A program made the position numbers and the translations under genes. From CAYWBW01 sp964456745 (GTDB lineage: Bacteria > Patescibacteriota > Gracilibacteria > GCA-2401425 > JAJOLG01), in assembly GCA_964456745.1 (NCBI GenBank), contig CAYWBW010000017.1, forward strand, positions 1 to 47,088: DNA of 47,088 bases. The letters are read 5' to 3'. How positions within the stretch are numbered: position 1 is the stretch's first letter; every line of letters starts with the position of its first letter. Shown one piece after another: positions 30,001-35,853 of this stretch. The notes under the pieces were generated by a model. That model searched no databases and was not told the origin of the DNA. It saw only the letters and a program-made list of their open reading frames with translations.

Positions 30001-30428
30001 AGATCTCAGCAATATGAACTACAGTTCTTTCATGAGCAACGCTTAATTACTGACTTGATACAAATTACTGATCATGAAGTTTTGATATTAGTTCGGCAGA
30101 AAAACAAGTTTTATGAAATGATGGTTATACAGTTTCTTGAAAAACAGTAAATGCATTAAGCTGATGATTAGTTTATTATTATGAATTTATAGCAGAGGAG
30201 AGAGATTACTCTCTTTCAGATTCATTTACTTGATCATTTATATTACCAGATACTAGATTAGAAATCACTAATTCATGATCTGCAACTAATATTACAACAA
30301 ACTCAGCTGATATTGATTGAATAGTAGTTGAAGAGTATGAATGAGCAGTATTTTCTTGAGCTGTTATAGAGTATAGATGTGTAGATTGAGCTTGAAATAT
30401 TACTGGTAGTTGAGAGCTGAGTATTTAA
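3..30428 (+). CDS. Giant secreted/surface multidomain adhesin-like protein, 5' partial (UGA = Gly)
   Basis: One frame with no TAA or TAG runs from base 3 to TAA at 30426-30428, giving 10,141 residues in the window. The start lies upstream, so no signal peptide is visible. Residue number is position/3. Order: unnamed module (98-191); TSP3 interrupted by a discoidin-like domain (191-393); twelve LamG domains with Ig-like repeats between them (617-4441); Ig-like repeats (4460-5276); about seven Fn3-like repeats (5277-6030); Ig-like repeats (6047-7396); TSP3 plus second discoidin-like domain (7398-7630); GLUG repeats (7763-8036); Big-like and two cohesin-like domains (8360-9393); dockerin-like segment (9445-9520); Fn3-like repeats (9653-10141). 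Composition is rich in Asp, Ser, Thr and Gly with few Cys, as expected for an exported beta-rich filament. The last Fn3-like repeat is cut short, and no membrane anchor or sorting motif precedes the stop. A role in attachment to another cell is inferred from lectin-like and calcium-binding domains; no substrate can be named. Confidence 0.93.
294..575 (+). other. Unnamed recurrent extracellular module, copy A
   Basis: About 94 residues directly before the first TSP3 repeat. Features shared with copies at 4113-4400 and 37468-37752: a G-I-x-F-G-x-P-G segment followed by F-S-K-P, an I-K-H-x-G segment, G-L-T-N, a C-T-x-G motif and a final Y-x-C-x-x-S-E-I. The two cysteines could form a disulfide. 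I do not recognise the family. In every copy it is followed at once by a TSP3 repeat. Confidence 0.6.
573..1179 (+). other. TSP3 calcium repeat interrupted by a discoidin-like (F5/8 C-like) domain
   Basis: Residues 191-215 follow the TSP3 pattern D-x-D-x-D-x-x-x-D-x-x-D-N-C-P ending N-P-N-Q. The usual continuation G-x-G-D-x-C appears only at about residues 384-393. Between them are about 170 residues with a discoidin-like layout: an N-terminal V-L-D-R-D-L stretch, a beta-rich core, and a C-terminal L-R-I-R-L-F...E-F-E-V-Y ending typical of F5/8 type C domains. TSP3 motifs bind calcium; discoidin-like domains commonly bind glycans or lipids. The discoidin call is by pattern only. Confidence 0.55.
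4113..4400 (+). other. Unnamed recurrent extracellular module, copy B
   Basis: Residues about 1371-1466 repeat the copy A features: G-G-V-S-M-G, I-R-H-D-G, G-G-L-T-N-N, C-T-D-G-L-A-S, Y-x-C-x-L-S-E-I. It leads directly into a TSP3-like D-I-D-D-D-G-I-P-D repeat and then a class A LamG domain, the same order as in the gene at 35854-39333. Confidence 0.55.
6114..6149 (+). repeat. Three tandem 12-bp repeats in the giant gene
   Basis: The unit GATTATATCTGA occurs twice exactly and a third time as GATTATTACTGA, encoding D-Y-I-G, D-Y-I-G, D-Y-Y-G near the start of the fifth LamG domain. The unit is a multiple of three, so copy-number change by slippage would keep the frame. Confidence 0.85.
7782..13325 (+). 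repeat. Three-copy protein-level super-repeat (LamG A, Ig-like, LamG B, Ig-like)
   Basis: Matching points of class A LamG domains lie at 7800, 9762 and 11745 (spacings 1962 and 1983 bp). The conserved His codons of the class B T-V-L-L-I-H motif lie at 8778, 10740 and 12735 (1962 and 1995 bp). Both classes therefore repeat with a near-constant 654-665 residue period. The DNA is diverged, so this is an old duplication visible mainly in protein. Confidence 0.75.
13380..15828 (+). other. Block of about seven Ig-like repeats
   Basis: Each repeat of roughly 90-130 residues follows the pattern G-x-x-L-x-G-x-Y-x-Y-x-D-x-x-x-D-x-E, then a W-Y or W-F-R core, then a Y-x-L-T-x-x-D-x-x-x-Y-I segment and a V-x-P-V-S end. 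This is a common bacterial extracellular Ig-like repeat type that also resembles the A9 repeats of AIR9 proteins. It probably acts as a spacer stalk. Confidence 0.65.
15829..18090 (+). other. Block of about seven Fn3-like repeats
   Basis: Repeats of about 105 residues share an opening V-x-x-x-G-x-L-x-P-x-P, an I-x-G-I-K strand, a G-A-x-I-E-Y-G-L-D or similar strand and an L-x-P-x-T-x-Y-x-Y-R/K-I/V strand. The last pattern is the typical F strand of fibronectin type III folds. Related repeats end this protein and occur in the protein starting at 39402. Confidence 0.55.
18140..22188 (+). other. Second block of about eleven Ig-like repeats
   Basis: Same pattern as the block at 13380-15828, with recurring T-G-T-Y-x-Y-x-D, Y-x-W-x-x-S and V-x-P-V-S signatures. 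One copy around 20640-20830 carries an unusual W/P-rich insertion with a D-P-E-Q-W-D stretch and several S-W-N-P-S-W-like pieces. Confidence 0.6.
22194..22890 (+). other. Second TSP3 repeat interrupted by a discoidin-like domain
   Basis: Residues from about 7398 read D-S-D-F-D-M-V-A-D-I-H-D-N-C-P, a TSP3 motif. After about 190 residues the motif resumes as Y-G-D-A-C-D-I-C. The insert ends with an R-I-K-L-Q...E-I-E-V-Y pattern like the first discoidin-like insert, and contains an N-L-V-D-G-D segment typical of the F5/8 C start. Confidence 0.55.
23290..24110 (+). other. GLUG-type repeats
   Basis: Around residues 7763-8036 the protein has several repeats of about 24-30 residues with N-V-G-G-F-V-G, V-G-G-L-V-G and A-G-G-L-V-G cores separated by S-Y-S-x-G-x-V-x-G segments. 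That is the GLUG motif pattern, found in bacterial surface proteins and probably folding as a beta helix. Four or five copies are clear and outer copies are degenerate. Confidence 0.75.
25080..25775 (+). other. Big_1-like domain followed by cohesin-like domain 1
   Basis: Residues 8360-8428 show H-V-K-D-I-N-G-x-x-x-A-G-A-x-V and later T-D-I-N-G, as in invasin/Big_1 domains. Residues about 8430-8591 then show F-D-V-P-I-Y-I, I-E-A-F-K-I-E-F-T-Y-D-x-x-K-F and a later H-H-V-A-T-I-H-L strand. This matches the cohesin layout (V-P-V strand, f-x-Y-D loop, l-x-x-i-x-F strand). The same Big_1-like plus cohesin-like pair recurs in the protein starting at 39402. Confidence 0.55.
25776..27640 (+). other. 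Big-like beta-domain region
   Basis: About 620 residues of beta-rich sequence with Big_2-like marks, including V-D-S-D-G-L-M-T-L-H-G-N-G near 27590. A stretch near 27040-27200 with L-S-K-I-E-A-T-S-E-Y-Q is paralogous to L-N-K-I-E-S-T-G-L-Y-Q near 44270 in the downstream giant gene. Individual boundaries cannot be set by eye. Confidence 0.45.
27641..28180 (+). other. Cohesin-like domain 2
   Basis: Residues about 9214-9393 contain I-S-V-P-V-I-I-N, L-E-G-Y-D-I-R-I-I-Y-D-S-S-A-L-S-L and a K-K-V-A-T-I-S-F strand, in cohesin order. It lies about 50 residues before a dockerin-like segment, as in scaffoldin-type proteins. Sequence identity to characterised cohesins is probably low. Confidence 0.6.
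28335..28560 (+). other. Dockerin-like segment
   Basis: Residues about 9445-9520 show G-D-L-S-S-D-C-K-F-S-V-N-D-L-V-K-T followed about 35 residues later by G-I-D-L-T-D-A-S-L-I-S. These look like the two EF-hand-like halves of a dockerin (x-D-x-x-x-D-x-x-x-x-x-x-D-x). Some calcium ligands are replaced, so calcium binding is uncertain. Confidence 0.5.
28959..30428 (+). other. C-terminal Fn3-like repeats, last one truncated
   Basis: Four Fn3-like repeats of about 95-110 residues begin with I-T-N-T-G, I-A-S-V-G, I-T-E-T-G and I-I-S-T-G. A fifth, beginning I-T-N-S-G, stops after about 55 residues. Each full copy contains I-x-G-I/V-x-V followed by G-A-x-x-x-Y and a later Y-x-Y/L strand; the fifth lacks its second half. 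Confidence 0.6.
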
Positions 30429-30447
30429 CATTTTATTAACACTTTCT

Positions 30448-30479
30448 TTAACATTTTTTTAATACCCCGTTTTTATAAT
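30448..30479 (+). promoter_or_regulatory. Possible promoter of the lipoprotein/toxin gene
   Basis: A perfect -10 hexamer TATAAT lies at 30474-30479, 29 bases before the ATG at 30509. The best -35-like sequence is TTAACA at 30448-30453, but the 20-base spacing is long. No terminator hairpin is visible between the upstream stop at 30428 and this site. Confidence 0.45.
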
Positions 30480-30508
30480 GGAATTCTTATTAATTAACCA
30501 TTAAAAAA

Positions 30509-33500
30509 ATGATTAAACAATCAAATGAGAAATCAGTTATCGAAAGCAAGCCATTTTCTAAAAAATTAAAAGAAAAAGTAGAACCATTGTTAAAAGATGT
30601 TCAGGGGGCTACCAGGGCTATGTGCTATCTAACTCTTTGAATTTTATGAGCATGCTGATGAGAAACAGGATCGTGAAACTCTAGTTCATCAAATGTAAGT
30701 ACGCAGTCTTCTTGAACAGGTGTTTCAAGAAATACCCAAGTTTCAGAAGTTAAAGATCTTAAGAATATTCTTGATGTTTGATCTATTCGAGTTTGATGAG
30801 AATATCATGTGGTAAGCACAGATTCATGAAAGAATTTGTTTAACATCAAGGACGTAGATGACCGAAAAAAAGATTGAGTTATTCCTTTTGATTTTTCAGA
30901 TGAGAGACTTAAGTGACATTCTTGAGTTTATATTAAACAATATAAAAATGCAGTAAACAAAACAACTTGAGTTGCAAGTGATATTTGAAGATCTATATAT
31001 TTATCACTTTGAAAATCATGAGATTTGTATGACTGAATAAGAAAAGTGAGTTCTGAAAAAAAATTGATTACAATGAATTGAGCAACTAGTTTACTTGCAA
31101 GTTTAATGAAGGAAGGGCAAATGTCTTACAAAGATGCAAAACAAAAAGCTTCAAAGGCATTATGAGTAAAAGAGAGTGAGTTGACTACACTTTATTCAAG
31201 TACTACATCTAAAACTTTAATATATAAATTAGATGTGATTGCCAAGATTGTTATTCAGTCGTTTAACATGTCAAGTGGGTTGATGTGAAAAATTGCTTCA
31301 GAAATTTTATACAATATTAATAGTGATAATGATAAAATATTTTCTCAAAATCATATAAAAAATATTTGTTCTTATTATTGATTTCCTGAAGAAAAGTATA
31401 GAATAATAAATCTTGTTTTTACTTATTTAAATAATAATAAATTAACAAAAACAAATGAAGAAAGAATTGAAAAAATGCTTGAGTTTTATAATAAGCTTAT
31501 TTCAGAATATGAAATGCATCGCATTGATAATACTACATTTGAATATATTCTAAATGAATACAAGCCAGAAAGGTTAAATTTAAAATGAAAAAGTGTAACA
31601 TGATTTTTTAGTCAAGTTATAAGAAGTTATTATAATCAACAAAAAGTAGATATTGAGCAAGTAGAAAAAGATGAGCCAGAAGTTAGCATTCAGCAGCATA
31701 TTGATAAAGTGTTAGAAGATACAAGGATCAGGATTGAATCTGAGGTTGTTGTACCTATATCTGAAGATTTTAATGATAATAATCTAGCACAAGATGATAT
31801 TCCTATTATTAAACCAATAGTAGAAAACCAAATTGAAAGTACAGATATTTCAATTGTAAAAAACCAGCCAGTAATACCATCTTTGTCTGAGCCTATACAA
31901 AGTTTGCCGGTAGTTTATGAGACAGAAGATAGTGTAGATAGGTCAAATTCTAATGAAGTTGTTTTAAAAAATGCAAATTGAGAAAAGAAATCCATATGGG
32001 TTCCAAATGATCAAATTTGGCTTAAGTATTCATGAATTAGTAGTGCAATATCAGAGTGATATAAATATTTAAACACGGAATTTCGATGGGTAGATAGATC
32101 TGCCATGGTTTTTGATGAAAAGGTAAGATATCGATATCAAGAAAAATCCACGCACGCATGATGAAGTAATTCGGCTAGAAAAATATGAATAGTCGACTAT
32201 AGAGATCATAAATTTACATGAAAACAAGAATATCAAACATTTGAATGAGAATGGGTTTGATTTAATATTTGAACTTCTAAAGACAGTTATGGTAGCGCCG
32301 GGGTATGAAAGTACTTAGAAGGGTTTACATATTTTTTAAAGCATTTATCTGAAAAGCAGAGAGAAGAGCAGTTATCAAAACCTGATGATGATTATCAAGA
32401 TCCTATTACTTATTCATGTGCATTGGAAGAGTTTAAGAAAGAATGTGAAAATACTTTATTTGCTCAAAGTCAGATAGATAATTGATTAAGTGTCAATTTT
32501 GACACTGAATATCAAAATAGTAATTGAGTAATTTTATCTTCAGAACCTGTAAGTATGGATTTTGAGTTTTGAGCAATTGAGTGAGATATAATTAATCCAC
32601 AAAACTCATGATCTTGATTGCTTCCATGTGATAAAATTACAGATGAACTACTTTGATGTGAATATGGGCAAAATGTTAAATCACGATGGCCAAACGGTTG
32701 AAGTGAGGATTCTTATGAATTTCAAAATAACCCATTATATATTTTTGTAGATTATGGTGAAAAACCTTGAGAAAATTATCCAGCTAAAATTTGGATTGAA
32801 TATTCGAAAAATTGAGTGTTTGAAAAAACTGAAGAATTTAAAGTTAATAATTTTGATCAAAAAGAAACAATAAAAAGATATTTATTAAGATTTATAAAAT
32901 GAATTCAAGATATTGAATTATGAGAGGAAATACCATCACAGTATGAAGTCGATAATTTACGTGATCAATTATTTAGTTTTGATAAAGCAAAATCTCCAGA
33001 TACCGACTGATGAGATTTTCAAAATAAAGATAAAATGAGAAAATTATTTTTAGAGTATTATATTAAAACTGCCTTAGAATGGATGATGTTCAATGATTGA
33101 AGATTAGCTTCTGTTTTTTCAGAAGTTTCTACAAAACTTTCATTAAATGAGATTGATAAAATCCAGCAAAGAGAAAATATAACATTGACTCTAAGGCAAA
33201 AAGAGTTAATTAGTGAGCAGATAGTAAATTGATTAAAAGATTGAGCAGTTGATGGACTTGTTGCCATAGCTATGCAGTATAAAGAAGTATTTGATAGTTT
33301 TATAAATGCAGATATTAATCAATTACAATGATATATTGAAAGTTCATGGGCAAAACTTTGAAATATTTGATTATGGCCTAGAAATTATGTTGAGTGGTTT
33401 GAGGATATGAAAGATAAGGCATATATATCATTTAATTTAATAAAAGATGAGATATTGCCAAGTTTAACATTATATCAAAAAACTTATTGATGATCGTTTA

Positions 33501-34141
33501 TTGCAAGTACATTGCTTCCAACTTTATATGAATCTTCTTTGTCCATGGTAAATGTCGTGGATAAGGTTGATAATTATTTAGACTTATTGAGCTCAAGTTT
33601 TTGAAAGAAATTTAATTTTTGAGTTGGAAAGCTTGAGGACTTAGTTAGATTACATAGAGAAAAAATGTTATTAAAAAAACTTTCAGTACCACATTGATTT
33701 GAGTTATCAAAACAAACAAGGGGAAATTTTTGAAGAATTTGGGAAGTTGTGGATTTGAGTCATAGAAGCAAGTTAGAGGAAATTAGAAGTATTGCTAATA
33801 AAGAGGATAGATGGAAAGCCTGAGAAAAATTTATATGAGATCTATTTAATTGAAATCCAAGACAAATAAAAAAATCAATTAATTGAAAAGAATCAATAAG
33901 AAATGTAGATTGTTTTTATGAAAACAATTGAGAAACATTTATTTGAGAAGTTAAAACATATCAAAGAAATGTTAATGTAAATACATTTATTAGAGAAGAA
34001 ATTAGAAAAGATATGCTTTTAGAAAAAGAGTCTTGATTAAGGCCAGTTTGGTATATTATTTGAGGATGAGAAGAAGTTTGAGCTTGACTTCTAAAAGAGC
34101 TTTGAAAGAATTGAATTGAATACGTTATTATTAAACTTTAA
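30509..34141 (+). CDS. Predicted lipoprotein with C-terminal PD-(D/E)xK nuclease-like toxin domain
   Basis: 1,210 residues with UGA as Gly; ATG follows an A-rich leader without a Shine-Dalgarno sequence. The N-terminus is basic, then a short hydrophobic run (about 38-48) ends in a lipobox-like L-G-A-C with Cys49, followed by a Gly/Ser-rich linker, as in exported lipoproteins. Residues 50-1080 match no family I recognise; about 385-490 is an acidic, low-complexity linker. The last ~80 residues carry the restriction-endonuclease-fold signature: R-N-V-D (Asp1134), a beta hairpin, then G-E-V-K (Glu1147, Lys1149), a helix rich in Arg/Lys/Glu and a final R-P-V-W-Y-I-I strand. Such domains end many polymorphic and contact-dependent toxins and cut DNA or RNA. 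A small gene begins 10 nt downstream, where immunity genes normally sit. Export plus nuclease plus neighbour suggest an intercellular toxin; a housekeeping envelope lipoprotein with a nuclease-like fold is the alternative. Confidence 0.9.
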
Positions 34142-34151
34142 CCAAAAAATT

Positions 34152-34688
34152 ATGTCACATTTATCAATTTGAATTAGTACAAATTATTCGGCTTTAGACA
34201 TTTATGATTTTATAAAAAAAGAGGGTCTTCCTTGATTGTCACTTGATCTATTTTGGTGATATAGTCCTAATCCATATTTGAATATTGAAAATACATGCAT
34301 GTTTATTCAACAGCCAAGCTTGGGTTGAGATTGATTAGTAAGTTTCTTTATTTTATGGGATGATTATTATGCAAGGAAACCTGATATTTTCCAAAAACAT
34401 TTGCAAGAAAGAGTTGAAAAATACGAAAAAACATGAGAAAAAGAAAAAGCAGAAAAGATTCAGTCTTTTGATTGGCTTTCATATGAAGATCAAAAAAAAT
34501 TGTGGTGAAAACTTAAGAAAAAGTTTTGAAGAGATGATAATCAAAGAGAAGAGTTAATAAAAGATCTCGATTGAAATATGGTCAATATTAGTGAGCTTCA
34601 CAAAAAACATGAAAAATTAAACGAATGAAAATGATTTAGTGTTGATTTGTATGCATGAAAAGATGTAATGAGAAAAATAGAAAATTAA
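34152..34688 (+). CDS. Small protein, candidate immunity protein of the upstream toxin
   Basis: 178 residues, no signal peptide and no membrane segment, so probably cytoplasmic. It begins 10 nt after the nuclease-domain gene and has no promoter of its own that I can see, so the two are likely cotranscribed. Residues 1-75 are mixed aromatic/hydrophobic with a D-L-F-W-G-Y-S-P-N-P stretch and an F-F-I-L-W-D-D-Y-Y stretch. Residues 76-178 are highly charged and probably helical. I recognise no family. The immunity role rests only on position, size and the toxin-like domain upstream. TGA codons inside are read as Gly; the ATG was chosen as the first in the frame. Confidence 0.8.
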
Positions 34689-34770
34689 AAAATGATTTGT
34701 CTATATCTACCTATTATAGCACAGATAAGCCAAAAAATCAAGATTGTGTCTTGTGAAAACTGTATTGGCC

Positions 34771-34799
34771 TTGATATTGTTAATTTATATAGCTATAAT
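34771..34799 (+). promoter_or_regulatory. Promoter of the antitoxin/mazF operon
   Basis: TTGATA (34771-34776) and TATAAT (34794-34799) are separated by exactly 17 bases. Transcription should begin near 34806, about 19 bases before the antitoxin ATG. The spacer and the -10 lie in the left arm and loop of the inverted repeat 34775-34819, so a bound repressor would block the polymerase. Confidence 0.75.
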
Positions 34800-34819
34800 A
34801 GCTATATAAATTAACAATA
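34775..34819. repeat. Perfect 20-bp inverted repeat, likely operator
   Basis: Arms 34775-34794 and 34800-34819 are exact reverse complements around the 5-base centre ATAAT. The repeat overlaps the promoter end to end and stops 5 bases before the antitoxin ATG. Ribbon-helix-helix antitoxins bind such repeats as dimers of dimers, and the downstream gene encodes one, so autoregulation is the natural reading. Confidence 0.85.
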
Positions 34820-34824
34820 CATAA

Positions 34825-35094
34825 ATGACAGCAATAAGTTTAAAGTTATCTGATTTAATTGTAAATGAATTAAGACAGATATCAAAAGAGATTTGAATAA
34901 CTCAAAAGCAGGCAATAGAGGATAGTTTGAGAAAATGGCTTGTTGATAAAAAGAAAGATTTATTGATAAAACAAATGAAGCAATATGCAAATCAGATTAA
35001 TTGAGATGAAGTGGCAAAAAAAGAAGAGTTATTTTTGTTAAGTTCTCTAAATGATGATTATATTAATAATTTAAATAAAGAAGATGTTATCTAA
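34825..35094 (+). CDS. Ribbon-helix-helix antitoxin of a MazF-type toxin
   Basis: 89 residues. The N-terminus has the RHH pattern: a short strand I-S-L-K-L, then L-I-V-N-E-L-R-Q-I-S-K-E, a turn with Gly encoded by UGA, and helix Q-K-Q-A-I-E-D-S-L-R-K-W-L. The lysine-rich and then acidic C-terminal half (about 45-89) would wrap the toxin. The gene overlaps the mazF-like start by 11 nt, which implies translational coupling. The ATG lies 5 bases after the inverted repeat, with no Shine-Dalgarno sequence. It should neutralise the toxin and repress its own promoter. Confidence 0.85.
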
Positions 35095-35443
35095 AGTTAG
35101 TAAATATGATGTTTTGCTTATTAAATTTGATCCAAGTTTGTGACATGAGCAAAGGGGATTAAGACCTGCAATTGTTATTCAGAGTAATCTTATTAACAAT
35201 GTGTTAGGTATTACAATTGTAGCACCAATCACTTCTAGTTTGATCAAATGACCAAGCTCAATTTTAATTGAAAATTATGAAGAGCTTTGATTGATTAAAA
35301 AATCAAAGATATTATTTCATCAAATCAAGGTTATTGATGAGAAGCAAGTTGTTAAAAAAATTTGAAGAGTTGAAAACGCAAAATTGAAAAGTCAAATTAA
35401 TGAAAAAATTGAGCTAGTTTTTGATTTAAATGATATGTTTTAG
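35084..35443 (+). CDS. mazF: MazF/PemK-family endoribonuclease toxin
   Basis: 119 residues, the usual size. The family motif G-H-E-Q-R-G-L-R-P is at residues 20-28, with Gly20 encoded by UGA and Arg27 as the expected catalytic arginine. A-P-I-T-S at 47-51 supplies the expected active-site Thr50. H-Q-I-K-V-I-D near residues 77-83 matches the conserved Q-I-R-T-I-D segment. MazF toxins cleave single-stranded RNA at short sequences and arrest growth when the antitoxin is lost. The start overlaps the end of the antitoxin gene by 11 nt. It ends 2 bases from the stop of the opposite-strand YoeB-like frame. Because UGA is Gly here, this toxin would not work if read with the standard code. Confidence 0.93.
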
Positions 35444-35445
35444 GA

Positions 35446-35727
35446 TTATTCATAATGAGACCACATTCTAATAACTTTAATCATTCTCTCTTTTTCTAAA
35501 ACTTCATATAAAAGCCTATGTTTAATACTTATCCTCCTTGAATAAACTCATGCTAAATCTCAAACTAATTTTTCATATCATAATTCAGTTGAAAATGGGT
35601 TGCTTTTGATAATGTCTAACAACTTTGATGCCTTGTCTTTTAATCAAATATTTTTTAATTTTAAAGCATCTTTTTGTGATTGTTTGGTAAAAAGTAATTT
35701 ATAATTATTTACTATTCGAGTTTTTCA
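35446..35727 (-). CDS. yoeB: YoeB/Txe-family toxin frame without a normal start codon
   Basis: Reading the minus strand with UGA as Gly gives a complete Txe/YoeB domain: Y-K-L-L-F-T-K-Q near the N-terminus, Y-E-K-L-V-G-D-L-A-G in the middle, Y-S-R-R-I-S-I-K-H-R-L-L-Y-E-V, and the C-terminal R-M-W-S-H-Y-E that carries the family's catalytic residues. Both conserved Gly in K-L-V-G-D-L-A-G are UGA. YoeB toxins cut mRNA on the ribosome. The open frame starts after a stop at 35728-35730, and no ATG, GTG or TTG lies between that stop and the domain. The expected start region reads I-V-N-N-Y-K. An ATG at 35725-35727 plus one base is out of frame and stops after seven codons. No YefM-like antitoxin is present. 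It could start at a rare codon such as AUA, or be a recently inactivated gene. Confidence 0.7.
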
Positions 35728-35853
35728 TTACAATTTTTTATAGGTGTCTCAATACCTTTCCATACCCTGACAAACACCCAAAACTCTGTCAAAATACCCT
35801 CAAAACACTTGGCAGCAAGCCAAAAAAGGTGTATAATGTCTTGAAAAATTCAT
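35728..35853. other. Intergenic region with degenerate direct repeats
   Basis: 126 bases between the YoeB-like frame and the next + strand gene. Two imperfect copies of an A/C-rich unit (about 35766-35785 and 35786-35806; shared pieces CTGACAAAcACCC and CTGTCAAAAtACCC) precede the strong promoter at 35809-35837. I found no antitoxin gene here on either strand. Confidence 0.5.
35809..35837 (+). promoter_or_regulatory. Strong consensus-type promoter of the 35854 gene
   Basis: TTGGCA (35809-35814), a 17-base spacer and a perfect TATAAT (35832-35837). The start site should be near 35844, leaving a leader of only about 10 bases before the ATG at 35854. A short inverted repeat (TTGGC, AGCAA, GCCAA at 35809-35823) covers the -35 and could be a small operator. 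Confidence 0.75.

Noticed and set aside
3..30428. Reading the region as a pseudogene or non-coding DNA because of dense TGA triplets
   Set aside because: Only TGA interrupts the frame; TAA and TAG are absent for 30 kb, and domains run through the TGA positions with Gly where expected.
31709..31981. Separate small acidic protein starting at an internal ATG
   Set aside because: It is in the same frame as the 30509-34141 lipoprotein and is simply the acidic linker between two UGA-Gly codons.
34739..34753. Small hairpin CAAGA-TTGTG-TCTTG as a terminator after the candidate immunity gene
   Set aside because: Only a 5-bp AT/GC-mixed stem with no following T-run; too weak to call.
35700..35730. 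Out-of-frame ATG as the yoeB start
   Set aside because: That reading stops after seven codons; it could only serve if a one-base sequencing error or frameshift is present.
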